A stretch of DNA of 57,090 nucleotides, from positions 1-57,090 of the forward strand of contig CAJTCE010000024.1 of the NCBI GenBank assembly GCA_910574745.1, written 5' to 3'. This document shows, in pieces, positions 28,257 through 37,835 of this stretch. The stretch is from Lachnospiraceae bacterium. Its GTDB lineage: Bacteria > Bacillota > Clostridia > Lachnospirales > Lachnospiraceae. Made by a program: the position numbers and the translations under genes. The notes below the pieces were generated by a model that was not told the origin of the DNA, made no database searches, and saw only the letters and a list, made by a program, of their open reading frames with translations. The first letter of the stretch is position 1. Each line of letters begins with the position of its first letter.

Positions 28257-30388
28257 TATTTTGCCATTAAATCAGCAAATTCACGGGAATCTGCAAAGCC
28301 CGCTATGATCCTGTCCCTGCTTTCCCCCCTGCTCAGTCTGGAGAGCCAGTAATAAAGTCCCGCTTCATCATACTCTCTGTTTAAAAAGGTTCTGTACAAT
28401 ATTTTCACAAATTCCAAATTAGAAGTATTTTTATTTAAAAATTCCCGGGAATGGAAAAAGCCTTCTGTAGCCACCCTGTAGGGAGTCCAGTTCCGGTTTA
28501 TGAGCCTGTCGCACCAGTCGTTCAAGCCATCCTCATCAAAAGACCTGCCCAGGGCCTTTTCATACATCCTGACTACAAATGCCGTCGTCTGCTGATTTTG
28601 ATCCCTCATCTGCCCTGTAAGAACAGTTCCCGAACCAAAGCCGCAATTTGAACAAATTTCCGTAAACTCCGCCGATGCGCTGAAGCCATTCATGACATAT
28701 TGTCTGGACATGCCGTTTTCCAGCTTTGATACCCAGTCCGCTTTTCCCCCCTCATCAGGCTTGCGCGCCAGAAAAACGCGGTATAAAAGCTCCACAAACG
28801 CCTCGTTACTTAGATTACGGCTTTTTAATTCCTCACTAAAGAAAAATCCGAAAGCAACCTCTCCGCCATTCTCCCTGCCGGATTCCAGTCTCTCTGTCCA
28901 ATCAGCAAGTCCTGACCCATCCGCCTCCCTATTTAAGCAATAGCGGTAAAGCCTTCTTACAAAGCTTTCCGCAGAATCGGGCAGTACATCCGGCACTTCC
29001 GGTTCGGAAGGATCCGGCAGTTCTCCTGAAGCATACCGCATCTCCACCGCTCTTTCCACCGCCTTATCCGCCGCCACGATTCCCCAGCCCGAATAGGCGT
29101 CAAAGCCCGGAGAATAAGTATCTGTAGCGGTCTTTGCCAATATGTTTTTCACATCTTCCACCGACAGGGAAGGATTTACGGCCCATACAGCTGCCGCAAC
29201 TCCCGAAACCACTCCCGCGCTCATGGAAGAGCCGCCCATATAACCATAGCCGCCATTAGGGAGCGTGCTTAAAATCCTGTCTCCCGGGGCGGAAATGAAA
29301 TTATCCGTACCGTAGCTTGCATCGCTTCTTTTGGCTCCGCTCTCCCCTGTAGCAATAACGCCTATGGCCGAGCTGTATGCCGAAGGATAATGCTTCCGGT
29401 CCGTTCCGTCATTTCCCGCGGAACATACAATCAGGATTCCCCGGTTATAAGCGTTCTCCATGGCCGCCTTTAAAAGTCTGTCCTCCTGATTCATTCCCAT
29501 GCTCATATTAATAATATCCGCATCCTGTTCCGTTGCAAACTGAATGGCATTTACCACATAAGAAGACAGCATATTCCTTCCGTCATGGCTCTGGATGGCA
29601 ATGATTTCCGCATAATTGTTGGAAATTCCCGCAATGCCCCGTCCGTTTCCCGTAACAGCTCCGATAATTCCTGCTACGTGGGTTCCATGTCCGTTAACGG
29701 AATAATCACTGCTTATTCTGGGATAATTGGTGGTAACGGAGTTGACGCATAAAGCCGCATTCACATTCGCGTTTAAGTCTGCATGGTACAAATCGATTCC
29801 GCTGTCAATGACCGCTACCCGCACCTTTTTACAGGGCACGGTTTCCATAAGGCTCCATGCCTGTTCCATATTTAAAGAATCCAGATACCACTGCTCATAA
29901 TACCTGGCGTCGTTTACAGCCTCTCCCTGCAGTTTTGGTTCTTCCAACTCATAGATATAATTGGGCTGGGCAAAAGCCACGCCGGGCACCTCCGAATAGA
30001 ATTCCACTGCCTCCTCCACGCTCATGTCATCCTCAATATCCATAACCGCGAACTGAACCCCGTCGTCGTCTCCCGTAATTTCTTCTTCAATTCCTTCCAG
30101 GCTGAGTGTGGCAATTCCCACATCCTCCAAAACAAGAATGACCTCTCCCGAAGCATAATCCACGCCTTCGGTTCCTTCCGGTTCTTCCGTTCCTTCGGTT
30201 TTTCCGATTTCAGGATTTTTTACCGCTGCAGGAACAGATTCTTCCTCCATGCCATTTGCAGAAACGTTCCCTTTTCCTTCCGAAGAAACTATTTCCGCCG
30301 CATTCGTGATTACCATGCCCTTATCGCACAAAAGGGTGGCAATTATGATTGCCACCGCTATTCGTTTAAAATACTTTATTTTTTTCAT
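28247..30388 (-). CDS. Secreted subtilisin-like serine protease (S8) with DUF4214 tail
   Basis: About 713 residues from the ATG at 30388, whose ATG overlaps the upstream TGA (ATGA). It has a signal peptide, the VSANG motif (42-46), an acidic linker and a propeptide-like region (about 76-150, ending GVAFAQPNYIYELEE). The peptidase S8 domain has catalytic Asp195 (VIDSGID), His234 (NGHGTHVAG), oxyanion Asn326 (SAGND) and Ser388 (GGSSMSAG), so it looks active. The DUF4214 tail (about 470-713) ends AKYGL. As the only protease among the tailed proteins it could process the others at the surface; that is inference. Confidence 0.92.
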   Translation of the reverse strand: MKKIKYFKRIAVAIIIATLLCDKGMVITNAAEIVSSEGKGNVSANGMEEESVPAAVKNPEIGKTEGTEEPEGTEGVDYASGEVILVLEDVGIATLSLEGIEEEITGDDDGVQFAVMDIEDDMSVEEAVEFYSEVPGVAFAQPNYIYELEEPKLQGEAVNDARYYEQWYLDSLNMEQAWSLMETVPCKKVRVAVIDSGIDLYHADLNANVNAALCVNSVTTNYPRISSDYSVNGHGTHVAGIIGAVTGNGRGIAGISNNYAEIIAIQSHDGRNMLSSYVVNAIQFATEQDADIINMSMGMNQEDRLLKAAMENAYNRGILIVCSAGNDGTDRKHYPSAYSSAIGVIATGESGAKRSDASYGTDNFISAPGDRILSTLPNGGYGYMGGSSMSAGVVSGVAAAVWAVNPSLSVEDVKNILAKTATDTYSPGFDAYSGWGIVAADKAVERAVEMRYASGELPDPSEPEVPDVLPDSAESFVRRLYRYCLNREADGSGLADWTERLESGRENGGEVAFGFFFSEELKSRNLSNEAFVELLYRVFLARKPDEGGKADWVSKLENGMSRQYVMNGFSASAEFTEICSNCGFGSGTVLTGQMRDQNQQTTAFVVRMYEKALGRSFDEDGLNDWCDRLINRNWTPYRVATEGFFHSREFLNKNTSNLEFVKILYRTFLNREYDEAGLYYWLSRLSRGESRDRIIAGFADSREFADLMAKYGL

Positions 30389-32583
30389 CGCGTTAAAGTA
30401 CCCACCTTTATTCCGTATTCTCTGCAAAGATCATTAAATTCTATTGAATAAGCAAATCCCGCCAGTATCTGGCTTCTGCTCTGTCCGGCATTTAACCGTC
30501 CTACCCAGTCCGCTTTTCCTGCAGCATCCGCGTTTCTGCCCAACAGCGTCCTGTAAAGAATATCCACGTACTGCTCGTTAGTGAAATTGGAGATTTCAAA
30601 CTCCTCACTGTAAAGAAAGCCCTCTAAAATATCGCATGCGGTAAGCCCGTTCTGGAGTCTGTAGGTCCAGTCATTTAATCCCCATTCATCCGCTTCCCTG
30701 TTAAAGATATTCCGATAAAGCCTTACTACGAATTTTGTCTGTCCGCGGTTTTTATCCGCAGGTAAAAGATTGGTAATGGACCCTTTCCGGATGCCAAAGT
30801 AATTGCACAGGTTGGTAAACTCCGCAGATTCCACAAAACCTGCAAGAATACAGTTTCTGGTAACACCCGCCTCAAGTTCCCCGAGCCAGTAAGCCTTACC
30901 GTCCGGTTCCGGGTTTCGTCCCAGAATCGCAGTATAAGCGTATCCCAGATACTGTTCGTTGGTCAATTTACGGTTTTTCATCTCCTGACTGTCAAAAAAT
31001 CCCATAACAAGATCCGCAGCCGTAGAGCCTGTGCTCATTTTATTTTTCCAGTATTCCATTCCTTCTGCATCGGGCTGTCTTCCCAGAATGCTGGAATAGA
31101 GCTGGGTAATAAACTCTTCTGATACCGGATAGCCGCCGGGACCGGGCGTTACGTTGCCGCCGCCTCCTGTTCCTCCGCCGGGCATATTCAGATATACCGG
31201 AATCTTAAATACATAATTATTGTCAAGGGCTCCAGCATTGGCATAGGCTCTTTTTACAGAAACGCTTTCCGTCATAGGCGCCTGAATATTCTGCATATAC
31301 TGATGGCTATATAAGCCGTAATAAGATGCGTCCACATCAAATTTCTGCAAATACAAGCTGTCCTGGCCTTTGGAAATATAATTTCCGCCTACCACCTGGG
31401 CGCCGCCCAGAATGGACGCATATCTGGTAACCCAGCCCTGACTCTGTGCATAAGCGATGCCGTTGGCCAGTATCTCCGTATCCGTTGCGCCGCTGGCTTT
31501 TACATTAAAATAGTTATAGGCGCCATAAGCGCCGGAAATCAGTGCGGAATCTCCTCTGACTCCCTGTTCCTGCAATACGCGGCTGGCAAGATGGTAAGGA
31601 CTTACCCCCGTCCTGCTTCCGATTTCCACAAATACGTCCTGATACAGCCCTCCCGAGCCGTCCTCTAAGGCACGTCCGCTCATCCAGGAATTTGCTATGA
31701 TCGCCGCCACCCCTGACGAATTGTGAATGCTCTGGTTATAGGTCAATTGCTCAAAGGCAAAAATATTGTTTTCATTTAAGTAATTAATGGGATTTAAACA
31801 ATAGCTGACTCCTGTTTCCGACGCGCGGAACCAGTTTGCCCCGCTTTTTGGTACATACTGTCCCGTAGCCGGATCGTAATCTCCGGGATCCTTGGATTTC
31901 CAGGAATCATCCACGGTTCTGTAAACAAGGCTTCTGTCTCCCTCCCTCTGGGCCGCCAGTACCTCGGACCACTCCAGCCCTGTATGGAAAGGAACAAAAA
32001 TCCAATTGGGATGACTCTGGCTCAATGCAGTCAAAGCTGCATGATAACCGCTTGGAAAGTTTACATAGATAGCTTCCAGATTGGACATCTCCGAACGATA
32101 AACCGTACCCGTTATCTTTACTAACTCCGTCTCCTTCCACTCATTGAACTCCACATCATTGGTAACGATATTAGAGTCTTCCACGTAGCCCTTTACCGGG
32201 CTCCCGTTCACATAAGCGGTTACCAGATAGAGAACGCCCAGTTCATCATCAAATGCCACATCGTTTACCGTAAGCTGGGTTCCGCTGACAACGCTTCCCG
32301 TCTCTGCCGCCCCTTCTTTTGGCTCCGCCTTTAATCCGTATTTATCCGTATTATAGAGCAATACATATACAGGCTTACTGTCAAGGATTTCCAAAAGGGA
32401 CTCCCTTACCTCTTCACAGGCCCTGCTGTAATCGTCCATATCATTTTCACTTACAGTTCCGGTTTTTGCTTCCGCCTGAAGCTCCGGACCGTTGCCGCTT
32501 ACCGAAGAAGCCATTGCAGTCATAGGACTCTGCAGTAGAAGTACGGCCGCAAGTAAAAATCCAGTCATACGTATTTTTTTCAT
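30385..32583 (-). CDS. Secreted N-acetylglucosaminidase (GH73-like) with DUF4214 tail
   Basis: About 732 residues. The start was taken at the ATG at 32583 with AAGGAGG upstream; an earlier ATG at 32598 is less likely. It has a signal peptide (to about 27), two motifs VSGNG (28-32) and VSEND (44-48), an SH3-like region (about 72-145), and a glucosaminidase domain (about 190-440) with probable catalytic Glu339 in LASRVLQEQGVRG. A Gly-rich spacer precedes the DUF4214 tail (about 490-732). The tail continues past the usual YGL end with about seven residues (KVGTLTR). It would cut the glycan strands of peptidoglycan. A clear promoter lies upstream, and the gene opens the secreted-protein/exporter operon. 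Confidence 0.88.
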   Translation of the reverse strand: MKKIRMTGFLLAAVLLLQSPMTAMASSVSGNGPELQAEAKTGTVSENDMDDYSRACEEVRESLLEILDSKPVYVLLYNTDKYGLKAEPKEGAAETGSVVSGTQLTVNDVAFDDELGVLYLVTAYVNGSPVKGYVEDSNIVTNDVEFNEWKETELVKITGTVYRSEMSNLEAIYVNFPSGYHAALTALSQSHPNWIFVPFHTGLEWSEVLAAQREGDRSLVYRTVDDSWKSKDPGDYDPATGQYVPKSGANWFRASETGVSYCLNPINYLNENNIFAFEQLTYNQSIHNSSGVAAIIANSWMSGRALEDGSGGLYQDVFVEIGSRTGVSPYHLASRVLQEQGVRGDSALISGAYGAYNYFNVKASGATDTEILANGIAYAQSQGWVTRYASILGGAQVVGGNYISKGQDSLYLQKFDVDASYYGLYSHQYMQNIQAPMTESVSVKRAYANAGALDNNYVFKIPVYLNMPGGGTGGGGNVTPGPGGYPVSEEFITQLYSSILGRQPDAEGMEYWKNKMSTGSTAADLVMGFFDSQEMKNRKLTNEQYLGYAYTAILGRNPEPDGKAYWLGELEAGVTRNCILAGFVESAEFTNLCNYFGIRKGSITNLLPADKNRGQTKFVVRLYRNIFNREADEWGLNDWTYRLQNGLTACDILEGFLYSEEFEISNFTNEQYVDILYRTLLGRNADAAGKADWVGRLNAGQSRSQILAGFAYSIEFNDLCREYGIKVGTLTR

Positions 32584-32627
32584 AATTTCCTCCTTCATCC
32601 TTGGCTGTTTTTACATCATACACAGTA

Positions 32628-32656
32628 ACTATACTCTATATCTAGTCGATTTGCAA
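32628..32656 (-). promoter_or_regulatory. Promoter of the secreted-protein and exporter operon
   Basis: TTGCAA (32651-32656), a 17-base spacer and TATAGT (32628-32633) on the minus strand, 45 bases upstream of the glucosaminidase start. It could drive the genes from 32583 down through wzm and wzt. Confidence 0.55.
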
Positions 32657-32668
32657 AGGAAATATCTG

Positions 32669-33832
32669 CTATTTTGTGATATTTATTAAATTTTTAAGAT
32701 TTTGGGTCACTTTTTCCCAGCAATAATTGTCGTTTACGTATTTTTTTCCATTTTTTCCCATTAAAGCCCGCTCTTTCTCATGGGTCAGCAAATAATTCAA
32801 GATTCCTTCAAATTCATAATAACCTTTGTAATACAAACCTCCGTTGCTTTTTATGCAATGTCCTTTCAGAACATCGCACTCTCCGTTGATCGCAACCGGC
32901 ACGCCCAGTTCCATGGATTCTAAAACCACAATGGAAAGGCTTTCGTATTGGGACGGCATGACCATAAGCTTTGCGCCCGCCATTGCGTCATATTTATCCG
33001 TTTCGCTGACAAACCCCAAAGAAATCATGTCTTCTCTCTGTGGGACGTTGATGATTTCCTTCCCGATCAGAACCAGCTTCACATCCCGGGAATTTCTTTT
33101 TTTATACAGATCAAAATAGGCAAACAGGGTGTGACAGTTCTTTCCCGTATCAATTCTTCCCGCATAAAGAATATAGTCGCTAAGCCCGTACTTTTCCTTG
33201 AATCGGTTTCCGTCGGCGTCTTGCGGGACTTCAATTCCGATTCCGCCTATGGAACAGGATACATTCTTTAAATTAAATTTTTTATAAACCAGCTGTTTTT
33301 CCTCTTCCGTATTGAAGAAAAACCCTCTGGGCATATGAAAGAGCTTTTTGTATGTTTTCATTTTCAGGAAAACTTCATCATGGGCGTCCGGCACAAGAAT
33401 CGATTTTTCCTTTACTTCCTTAATTCCCTCCACGGTGGTGTAATACAAATAGGTAAAAAAGACAAAGCATCTGTAGGCATTTTTATGCTCTCTGATATAC
33501 GCAACCAATTCAGGAACAAAGGGTCCCTGTTCCTTTACCCATTCCTCTTCGTTTATTTTCCGCCTGCCCAAGAGCCTGGCATTCAATTGGTTAAATCTGG
33601 CGTTATCCCGTGGGTGCTTTACCGAAAATCTCAGGACTTTTACCCCGTTTAAGCATTCTTCCCCGGCATCATATTTATCTTCCCACGTCATATAGTCCAC
33701 TGCCTTTGTGGTAAGAACCGTAAGGTCATACTCTTTCGCCATATGTTCGGCAATCTGGCGGCAGTGCAGCTCCGCCCCGCCGTTTACTTCCAGACCGTAT
33801 CTTTGCACTACAAAACAAATCTCATCCTTCAT
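32669..33832 (-). CDS. GT4-family glycosyltransferase (QRYGLEVNGG group)
   Basis: A 387-residue GT-B enzyme. The N-terminal half opens with CFVVQRYGLEVNGGAELHCR. The C-terminal half has ILYAGRIDTGKN and the nucleotide-sugar site SQYESLSIVVLESMELGVPV with the E-x7-E spacing. Close relatives in the window are at 35385 and 39434, with 36612 more distant. Its start overlaps the end of the 33822 gene by 11 bases. Last gene of the middle operon; a promoter for the next operon follows. Cytoplasmic sugar transfer to the lipid-linked chain is expected, with donor unknown. Confidence 0.85.
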   Translation of the reverse strand: MKDEICFVVQRYGLEVNGGAELHCRQIAEHMAKEYDLTVLTTKAVDYMTWEDKYDAGEECLNGVKVLRFSVKHPRDNARFNQLNARLLGRRKINEEEWVKEQGPFVPELVAYIREHKNAYRCFVFFTYLYYTTVEGIKEVKEKSILVPDAHDEVFLKMKTYKKLFHMPRGFFFNTEEEKQLVYKKFNLKNVSCSIGGIGIEVPQDADGNRFKEKYGLSDYILYAGRIDTGKNCHTLFAYFDLYKKRNSRDVKLVLIGKEIINVPQREDMISLGFVSETDKYDAMAGAKLMVMPSQYESLSIVVLESMELGVPVAINGECDVLKGHCIKSNGGLYYKGYYEFEGILNYLLTHEKERALMGKNGKKYVNDNYCWEKVTQNLKNLINITK

Positions 33833-34895
33833 TTTTCAAAAATCCCTCAATTTTTTCCATAAATAACCGCTCTGTCCGCTCTTTCCCGAAATCCTGCAGG
33901 CGTTTTCTCTGTTTTGAAAGTATTCTGTTCCTTAGGGCTTCATCCCGTATCACTTTATCCATGACTCCCGCCGTTTCCAAAGGATTCTTTTTATCCAGCA
34001 AAATGCCGCTGCCCCCTAAGGTATAGCCGATTGCGCTGCTTTGATAGGCCACAATGGGAATGTCAAAATACATGGCTTCCAAAAGAGGAACGCAAAAGCC
34101 CTCATGCTCGCTCATACACAAAAATAAATCCGCCCCATGGTAACAGCCCAGCATTTTTTCAAAGCTGACATGCCCCGTAAAAACAACATCCTTTGCCCCG
34201 AGCTTCTGTACGTAGTCCCTCAGCTGTTCATAGTAACCTTCCATATTGAAATAGGAGCCTACCAGGATCAGACGCGAATCCGGATTATAATATTTCTGGT
34301 AATGGTAAAAAGCGTTGATTACATCCTCCTGCTTTTTGTTGGGAGCGATTCTTCCCGTAAAAATAATATTGGTTTTCCCGTCCCCAAACTCTTCCACAGT
34401 CTGCGCATCGGGTTGCTTTTCATAATCCTCAAAGGAAAGCAGAATGGGCATTACGTCTACAGAGCAGCAATAATGAAGCTTCCTAAGCTCTTTTGCATTA
34501 TACTCCGAATCCGCCAAAGCGTAATCCACTTCATCCGCCAAATACTGCAGGGCATATCTTCCGTCCCTGCACAGCTTCTCCATAGAAGAATGATAGCCGT
34601 GATAAAAACAGGGCGGCGTAATATTATGGTAAATCATCATTTTTCTGCCCTGCATTTTTGCAAATCGGGCATTGAGCAAGGAGCCGGTAGACATGTGGTA
34701 AATCAAAACATCCTCTCTGCCGGTTACAAGGCCGCCTATATCCCCGGCTATTCCCCGGGGTATTCTTTTATCAATGATTTCCGCATATATCTTTGTTTCA
34801 TAGCCTTTGCTCTTTAAAAGCCTGTATATTGCCAGCGCATCATTTCCTACCGCATCCCCGTAAGCAAGGGTCGGCATAATCTGTAAAATTCTCAT
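33822..34895 (-). CDS. GT4-family glycosyltransferase (GDAVGNDA group)
   Basis: About 357 residues from the ATG at 34895, which has GGAGGC five bases upstream; a GTG four codons earlier overlaps that site and is unlikely. It opens with MRILQIMPTLAYGDAVGNDA. It has IIFTGRIAPNKKQEDV and the donor site SEHEGFCVPLLEAMYFDIPI. It closely resembles the protein at 37836 and module 1 of the triple enzyme at 15459. It follows a small coiled-coil gene (34928) by 32 bases, repeating the gene order seen at 37836/39031 and 15459/18755. Confidence 0.85.
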   Translation of the reverse strand: MRILQIMPTLAYGDAVGNDALAIYRLLKSKGYETKIYAEIIDKRIPRGIAGDIGGLVTGREDVLIYHMSTGSLLNARFAKMQGRKMMIYHNITPPCFYHGYHSSMEKLCRDGRYALQYLADEVDYALADSEYNAKELRKLHYCCSVDVMPILLSFEDYEKQPDAQTVEEFGDGKTNIIFTGRIAPNKKQEDVINAFYHYQKYYNPDSRLILVGSYFNMEGYYEQLRDYVQKLGAKDVVFTGHVSFEKMLGCYHGADLFLCMSEHEGFCVPLLEAMYFDIPIVAYQSSAIGYTLGGSGILLDKKNPLETAGVMDKVIRDEALRNRILSKQRKRLQDFGKERTERLFMEKIEGFLKNEG

Positions 34896-34927
34896 ATCTG
34901 CCTCCACGAATCAAGCAATACGTCCCT

Positions 34928-35401
34928 TTATTCAGCCGTCTGCTTTTCCTGTATGCGTTTTTCCAGCTGCGCCATCTTTTTTTCCAGCTCTTCCACTCTT
35001 TTCACGGCTGCATACAGCTGGCACATAAGCATGGCGTTGGTTTCGTTATATTCGTTTTGACCGCTTACGATCGGTTCAACATAAAAGCGGGCGCATTTTC
35101 TGAAAACCTTTTTGAAAAAAACCTCTACTTTCCCTGCGGGGGAATCCGCATATAAGGTTTTATTGGTGTTGACATTTTTTTGTATATTCAGCAAAAGAAG
35201 CTGCTTTTTGTAAGTCTCTGCGGAAAGCTCCATATGGTCCACGTCCATATTGTCCGCATAGGAGATATTGATATCGGAAAACCGGACTTCCTTCTCTTTG
35301 TAGCCTTTTCGTTTGATTTCCGCCCTGATTTCCTCCATGATGCTTTCTACGTCTATCTGTTCCTCTTTACCATCCGCTTTCTTTTCAATTCTCTCTTCCA
35401 T
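34928..35401 (-). CDS. Small glycosyltransferase-associated coiled-coil protein
   Basis: A 157-residue protein with no catalytic motif. It has an acidic N-terminal part with VESIMEEIRAEIKRKGY, a central basic/amphipathic stretch (VEVFFKKVFRKCARFYVEPIV, about 92-112), a QNEYNETNAML turn and a C-terminal coiled coil (AAVKRVEELEKKMAQLEKRI). The same order is seen at 39031 and, more distantly, at 18755. The start has AGGAGA and overlaps the end of the upstream GT4 gene by 17 bases. It is encoded directly before a GDAVGNDA-type GT4. A peripheral-membrane scaffold for that enzyme is my inference. Confidence 0.6.
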   Translation of the reverse strand: MEERIEKKADGKEEQIDVESIMEEIRAEIKRKGYKEKEVRFSDINISYADNMDVDHMELSAETYKKQLLLLNIQKNVNTNKTLYADSPAGKVEVFFKKVFRKCARFYVEPIVSGQNEYNETNAMLMCQLYAAVKRVEELEKKMAQLEKRIQEKQTAE

Positions 35402-36596
35402 CTACGCCCTCTCCTTTCCGCACAATGCATTTATTTATCAGGCCATTTAAACCGTCCAATATGCTCTCCCACCGGTAATGGGCGTCCACATACTTCCTGC
35501 CGTTTTTTCCCATCCTCGCTCTTTCCTCCCGATGCAGCAGTAAAAAGTCCGCCGCTTCTTCAAACTCTTCATAGCTTTCGTAATAAAGTCCGCCTTTGCT
35601 TTTTTGGCAGTGGTCTTTTAAAACCGGGCTTTTCCCGTTTACTACAACGGGAACCTCCAATTTCATGGAATCCAAAACAACAATGGACAGGCTTTCATAT
35701 TGGGAAGGAAGCACCAGAAACTCCGCGCCGCTCATCCCGTCGTATTTTTCTTCCTCGCTGACAAAGCCGAGAGAAAGCACGTCATCCCGCTTCGGCGCCT
35801 CGATCATTTCCTTTCCCATAAGGACGAGCTTTAGGTCAGTCTTTTTCCTTTCCTGATATCTGGCAAAGTATTCAAAAAGCTGCTGACAATTTTTCCCATA
35901 ATCAATCCTGCCCACGTAAACAATGTATTTTCCAAGGCCGTGTTTCTTCCGAAAGCCTTCTTTATCCGTCCTGTCCGGAACCTCTATTCCGATTCCCCCG
36001 GTCACACAGGGAATATAATGAGTCCCGAAGGTTTCATAGACCAGCTTCTTTTCCTCTTCCGCATTAAAAAAATACCCCCGGGGCTTTTCAAACAGCGCTT
36101 TGTAGAGCTGCATCTTTAAAAAAGGCTCGTCATGGGCCGTGGGAATTAAAATACTTTTATCCGCCACCTTCTCTAAGCCCATAACCGTCAGATAATATAA
36201 ATATGTGACAAAAATAAATACGTCGTATTCATCTCCATGGTTTTCAATATACCGGATACAGGCAGGACAATAGGGCCCCTGTTCCTCCACCCACTTCTTT
36301 TCCATTTTCCTACTGAAAAAGGGCAGATATTTTCTCATGCGATCCAGCCGCTTAAATTTTTTTAAATCACGGCTTTTGTCCGTCCTAAACCTTCTGACGG
36401 AGACGCCGTTTATCTCATCCACGCCTTCCTCATAGTAATTGTCCCATGTATCATAATCCCTTGCGCAGGTAGTGAGGACCTCCACATCATATTGTTCCAA
36501 AAGATGTTCGGCCAGTATCCGCGTATAATATTCCGAACCCCCGTTTACCTCAAGTCCGTATCTTTGATTGACAATCGCCAGTTTCTTTTTCTTCAT
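35385..36596 (-). CDS. GT4-family glycosyltransferase (QRYGLEVNGG group)
   Basis: About 403 residues from the ATG at 36596, with GGGAGA upstream; an ATG five codons earlier is less likely. It has LAIVNQRYGLEVNGGSEYYT at the start, YIVYVGRIDYGKN in the C-terminal half and the donor site SQYESLSIVVLDSMKLEVPV. Very similar to the 32669 product over the full length, including the EEQGPYCPACIRYIENH and YLYYLTVMGLEKV regions, so the two probably arose by duplication. It sits 15 bases after the 36612 gene. Confidence 0.85.
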   Translation of the reverse strand: MKKKKLAIVNQRYGLEVNGGSEYYTRILAEHLLEQYDVEVLTTCARDYDTWDNYYEEGVDEINGVSVRRFRTDKSRDLKKFKRLDRMRKYLPFFSRKMEKKWVEEQGPYCPACIRYIENHGDEYDVFIFVTYLYYLTVMGLEKVADKSILIPTAHDEPFLKMQLYKALFEKPRGYFFNAEEEKKLVYETFGTHYIPCVTGGIGIEVPDRTDKEGFRKKHGLGKYIVYVGRIDYGKNCQQLFEYFARYQERKKTDLKLVLMGKEMIEAPKRDDVLSLGFVSEEEKYDGMSGAEFLVLPSQYESLSIVVLDSMKLEVPVVVNGKSPVLKDHCQKSKGGLYYESYEEFEEAADFLLLHREERARMGKNGRKYVDAHYRWESILDGLNGLINKCIVRKGEGVDGREN

Positions 36597-36611
36597 GCTC
36601 CCGTCTCCCAT

Positions 36612-37823
36612 TTAACTTCCGCTCTTACGGGAAATTTCACTGAAAAACTTTAAATATTTATCCACGACAATATCCCATGCAAAATTTTCTTTTACATAGT
36701 CCCCTCCGTTTTTCCCCATCTGCCTTGCAATGTCTTCATGCTCCAGCAGATAATCCGTCGTTTTTTCAAAATCAAAATAATTTTTAAAGTAAAGGCCTCC
36801 GTTGCTTTCCTGTACAAAGTTTTTGGTTACGGCACAATCCTCCGATACCAAAACCGGTCTTTTGCAAAGCCAGCTCTCCATAATGACCAGGGAAAAGCTC
36901 TCGTTTCTGCTTGGCTGACACAAAAAAGCCGCCGCTCCGCAGGCATCGTACTTATCCTGTACCGGCACATATCCCAAATCCAGGATTTCCTTTCCCATTC
37001 CCGAAGGAATCGTGACGTTTCCTCCCCCCAAAAGAACCAGCTTCAGACCAGAAAATCTTCCACTGTCGTGCCGTTTTTTATACTCACGGAAATAGTTGAT
37101 AAGGGTATCGATATTTTTCCCCGCATCTTTTCTTCCCGCATAGAGGATAAAGGGTTCTTCTATTTTGTACTTTTTACAAAACCGCTCCTTATCAAAGGTC
37201 AAATCCACATCCATGCCGGAGCCTGCGTCTAACAGCAATACATTCCTTAGATCATACAGCCTTTCCGCAAGCCTTCTTTCCGGTTTCGCGTGAAAGGCCA
37301 TTCCTGCCGCTTTGGGATAAACCCTGCGGAAGCACCTTAAATAAGCGTAGCTTTCATCATGAAAACAGGGAATGATAACCGCTTTTTTCGCACATTCCTG
37401 CATACCGAAATAGGTAGTTCCGAACATATAGGGAATAAAAGCAAACACACTGTATTCATCCTTATGCTCCCTGATGTATTCATACAAATCCGGGCTGTTG
37501 ACCATTTCATTGATATAGATTTTTTCGTCTTCTCCGCTTAAGCGCTTTTGTCCGTGAAGCAGTTTATAATTTACGCAATCAAAGGCCGCCTTATTTCTTT
37601 CTCTGACCGAGAACCTTTGAATCTTCAGGCCGCCTTCCTCATAGCTCCCCGGCTTATAATAATCCGTTCCCCAGTCGGCGGAAAATTCTTTTACACAGGT
37701 AGTCAGAATTTCAAGCTCCACGCCGCGCTTTACCATTTGCTTGCAAAGTCCCCGCAAGTCCGCTTCCGCTCCTCCCGGTATTTTATCTCCGTACCAGGGA
37801 ATCACAAATCCGATTTTTTTCAT
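36612..37823 (-). CDS. GT4-family glycosyltransferase (WYGDKIPGG variant)
   Basis: A 403-residue GT-B enzyme opening with IGFVIPWYGDKIPGGAEADL, a variant of the QRYGLEVNGG loop. It has PFILYAGRKDAGKN and SRNESFSLVIMESWLCKRPV as the donor site with E-x7-E spacing. It shares the general layout of the proteins at 32669, 35385 and 39434 but is the most divergent of the four. AGGGAG lies eight bases before the ATG. It lies between the GDAVGNDA-type gene at 37836 and the GT4 at 35385 with gaps of 12-15 bases. Confidence 0.83.
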   Translation of the reverse strand: MKKIGFVIPWYGDKIPGGAEADLRGLCKQMVKRGVELEILTTCVKEFSADWGTDYYKPGSYEEGGLKIQRFSVRERNKAAFDCVNYKLLHGQKRLSGEDEKIYINEMVNSPDLYEYIREHKDEYSVFAFIPYMFGTTYFGMQECAKKAVIIPCFHDESYAYLRCFRRVYPKAAGMAFHAKPERRLAERLYDLRNVLLLDAGSGMDVDLTFDKERFCKKYKIEEPFILYAGRKDAGKNIDTLINYFREYKKRHDSGRFSGLKLVLLGGGNVTIPSGMGKEILDLGYVPVQDKYDACGAAAFLCQPSRNESFSLVIMESWLCKRPVLVSEDCAVTKNFVQESNGGLYFKNYFDFEKTTDYLLEHEDIARQMGKNGGDYVKENFAWDIVVDKYLKFFSEISRKSGS

Positions 37824-37835
37824 TCTCCTATCTCC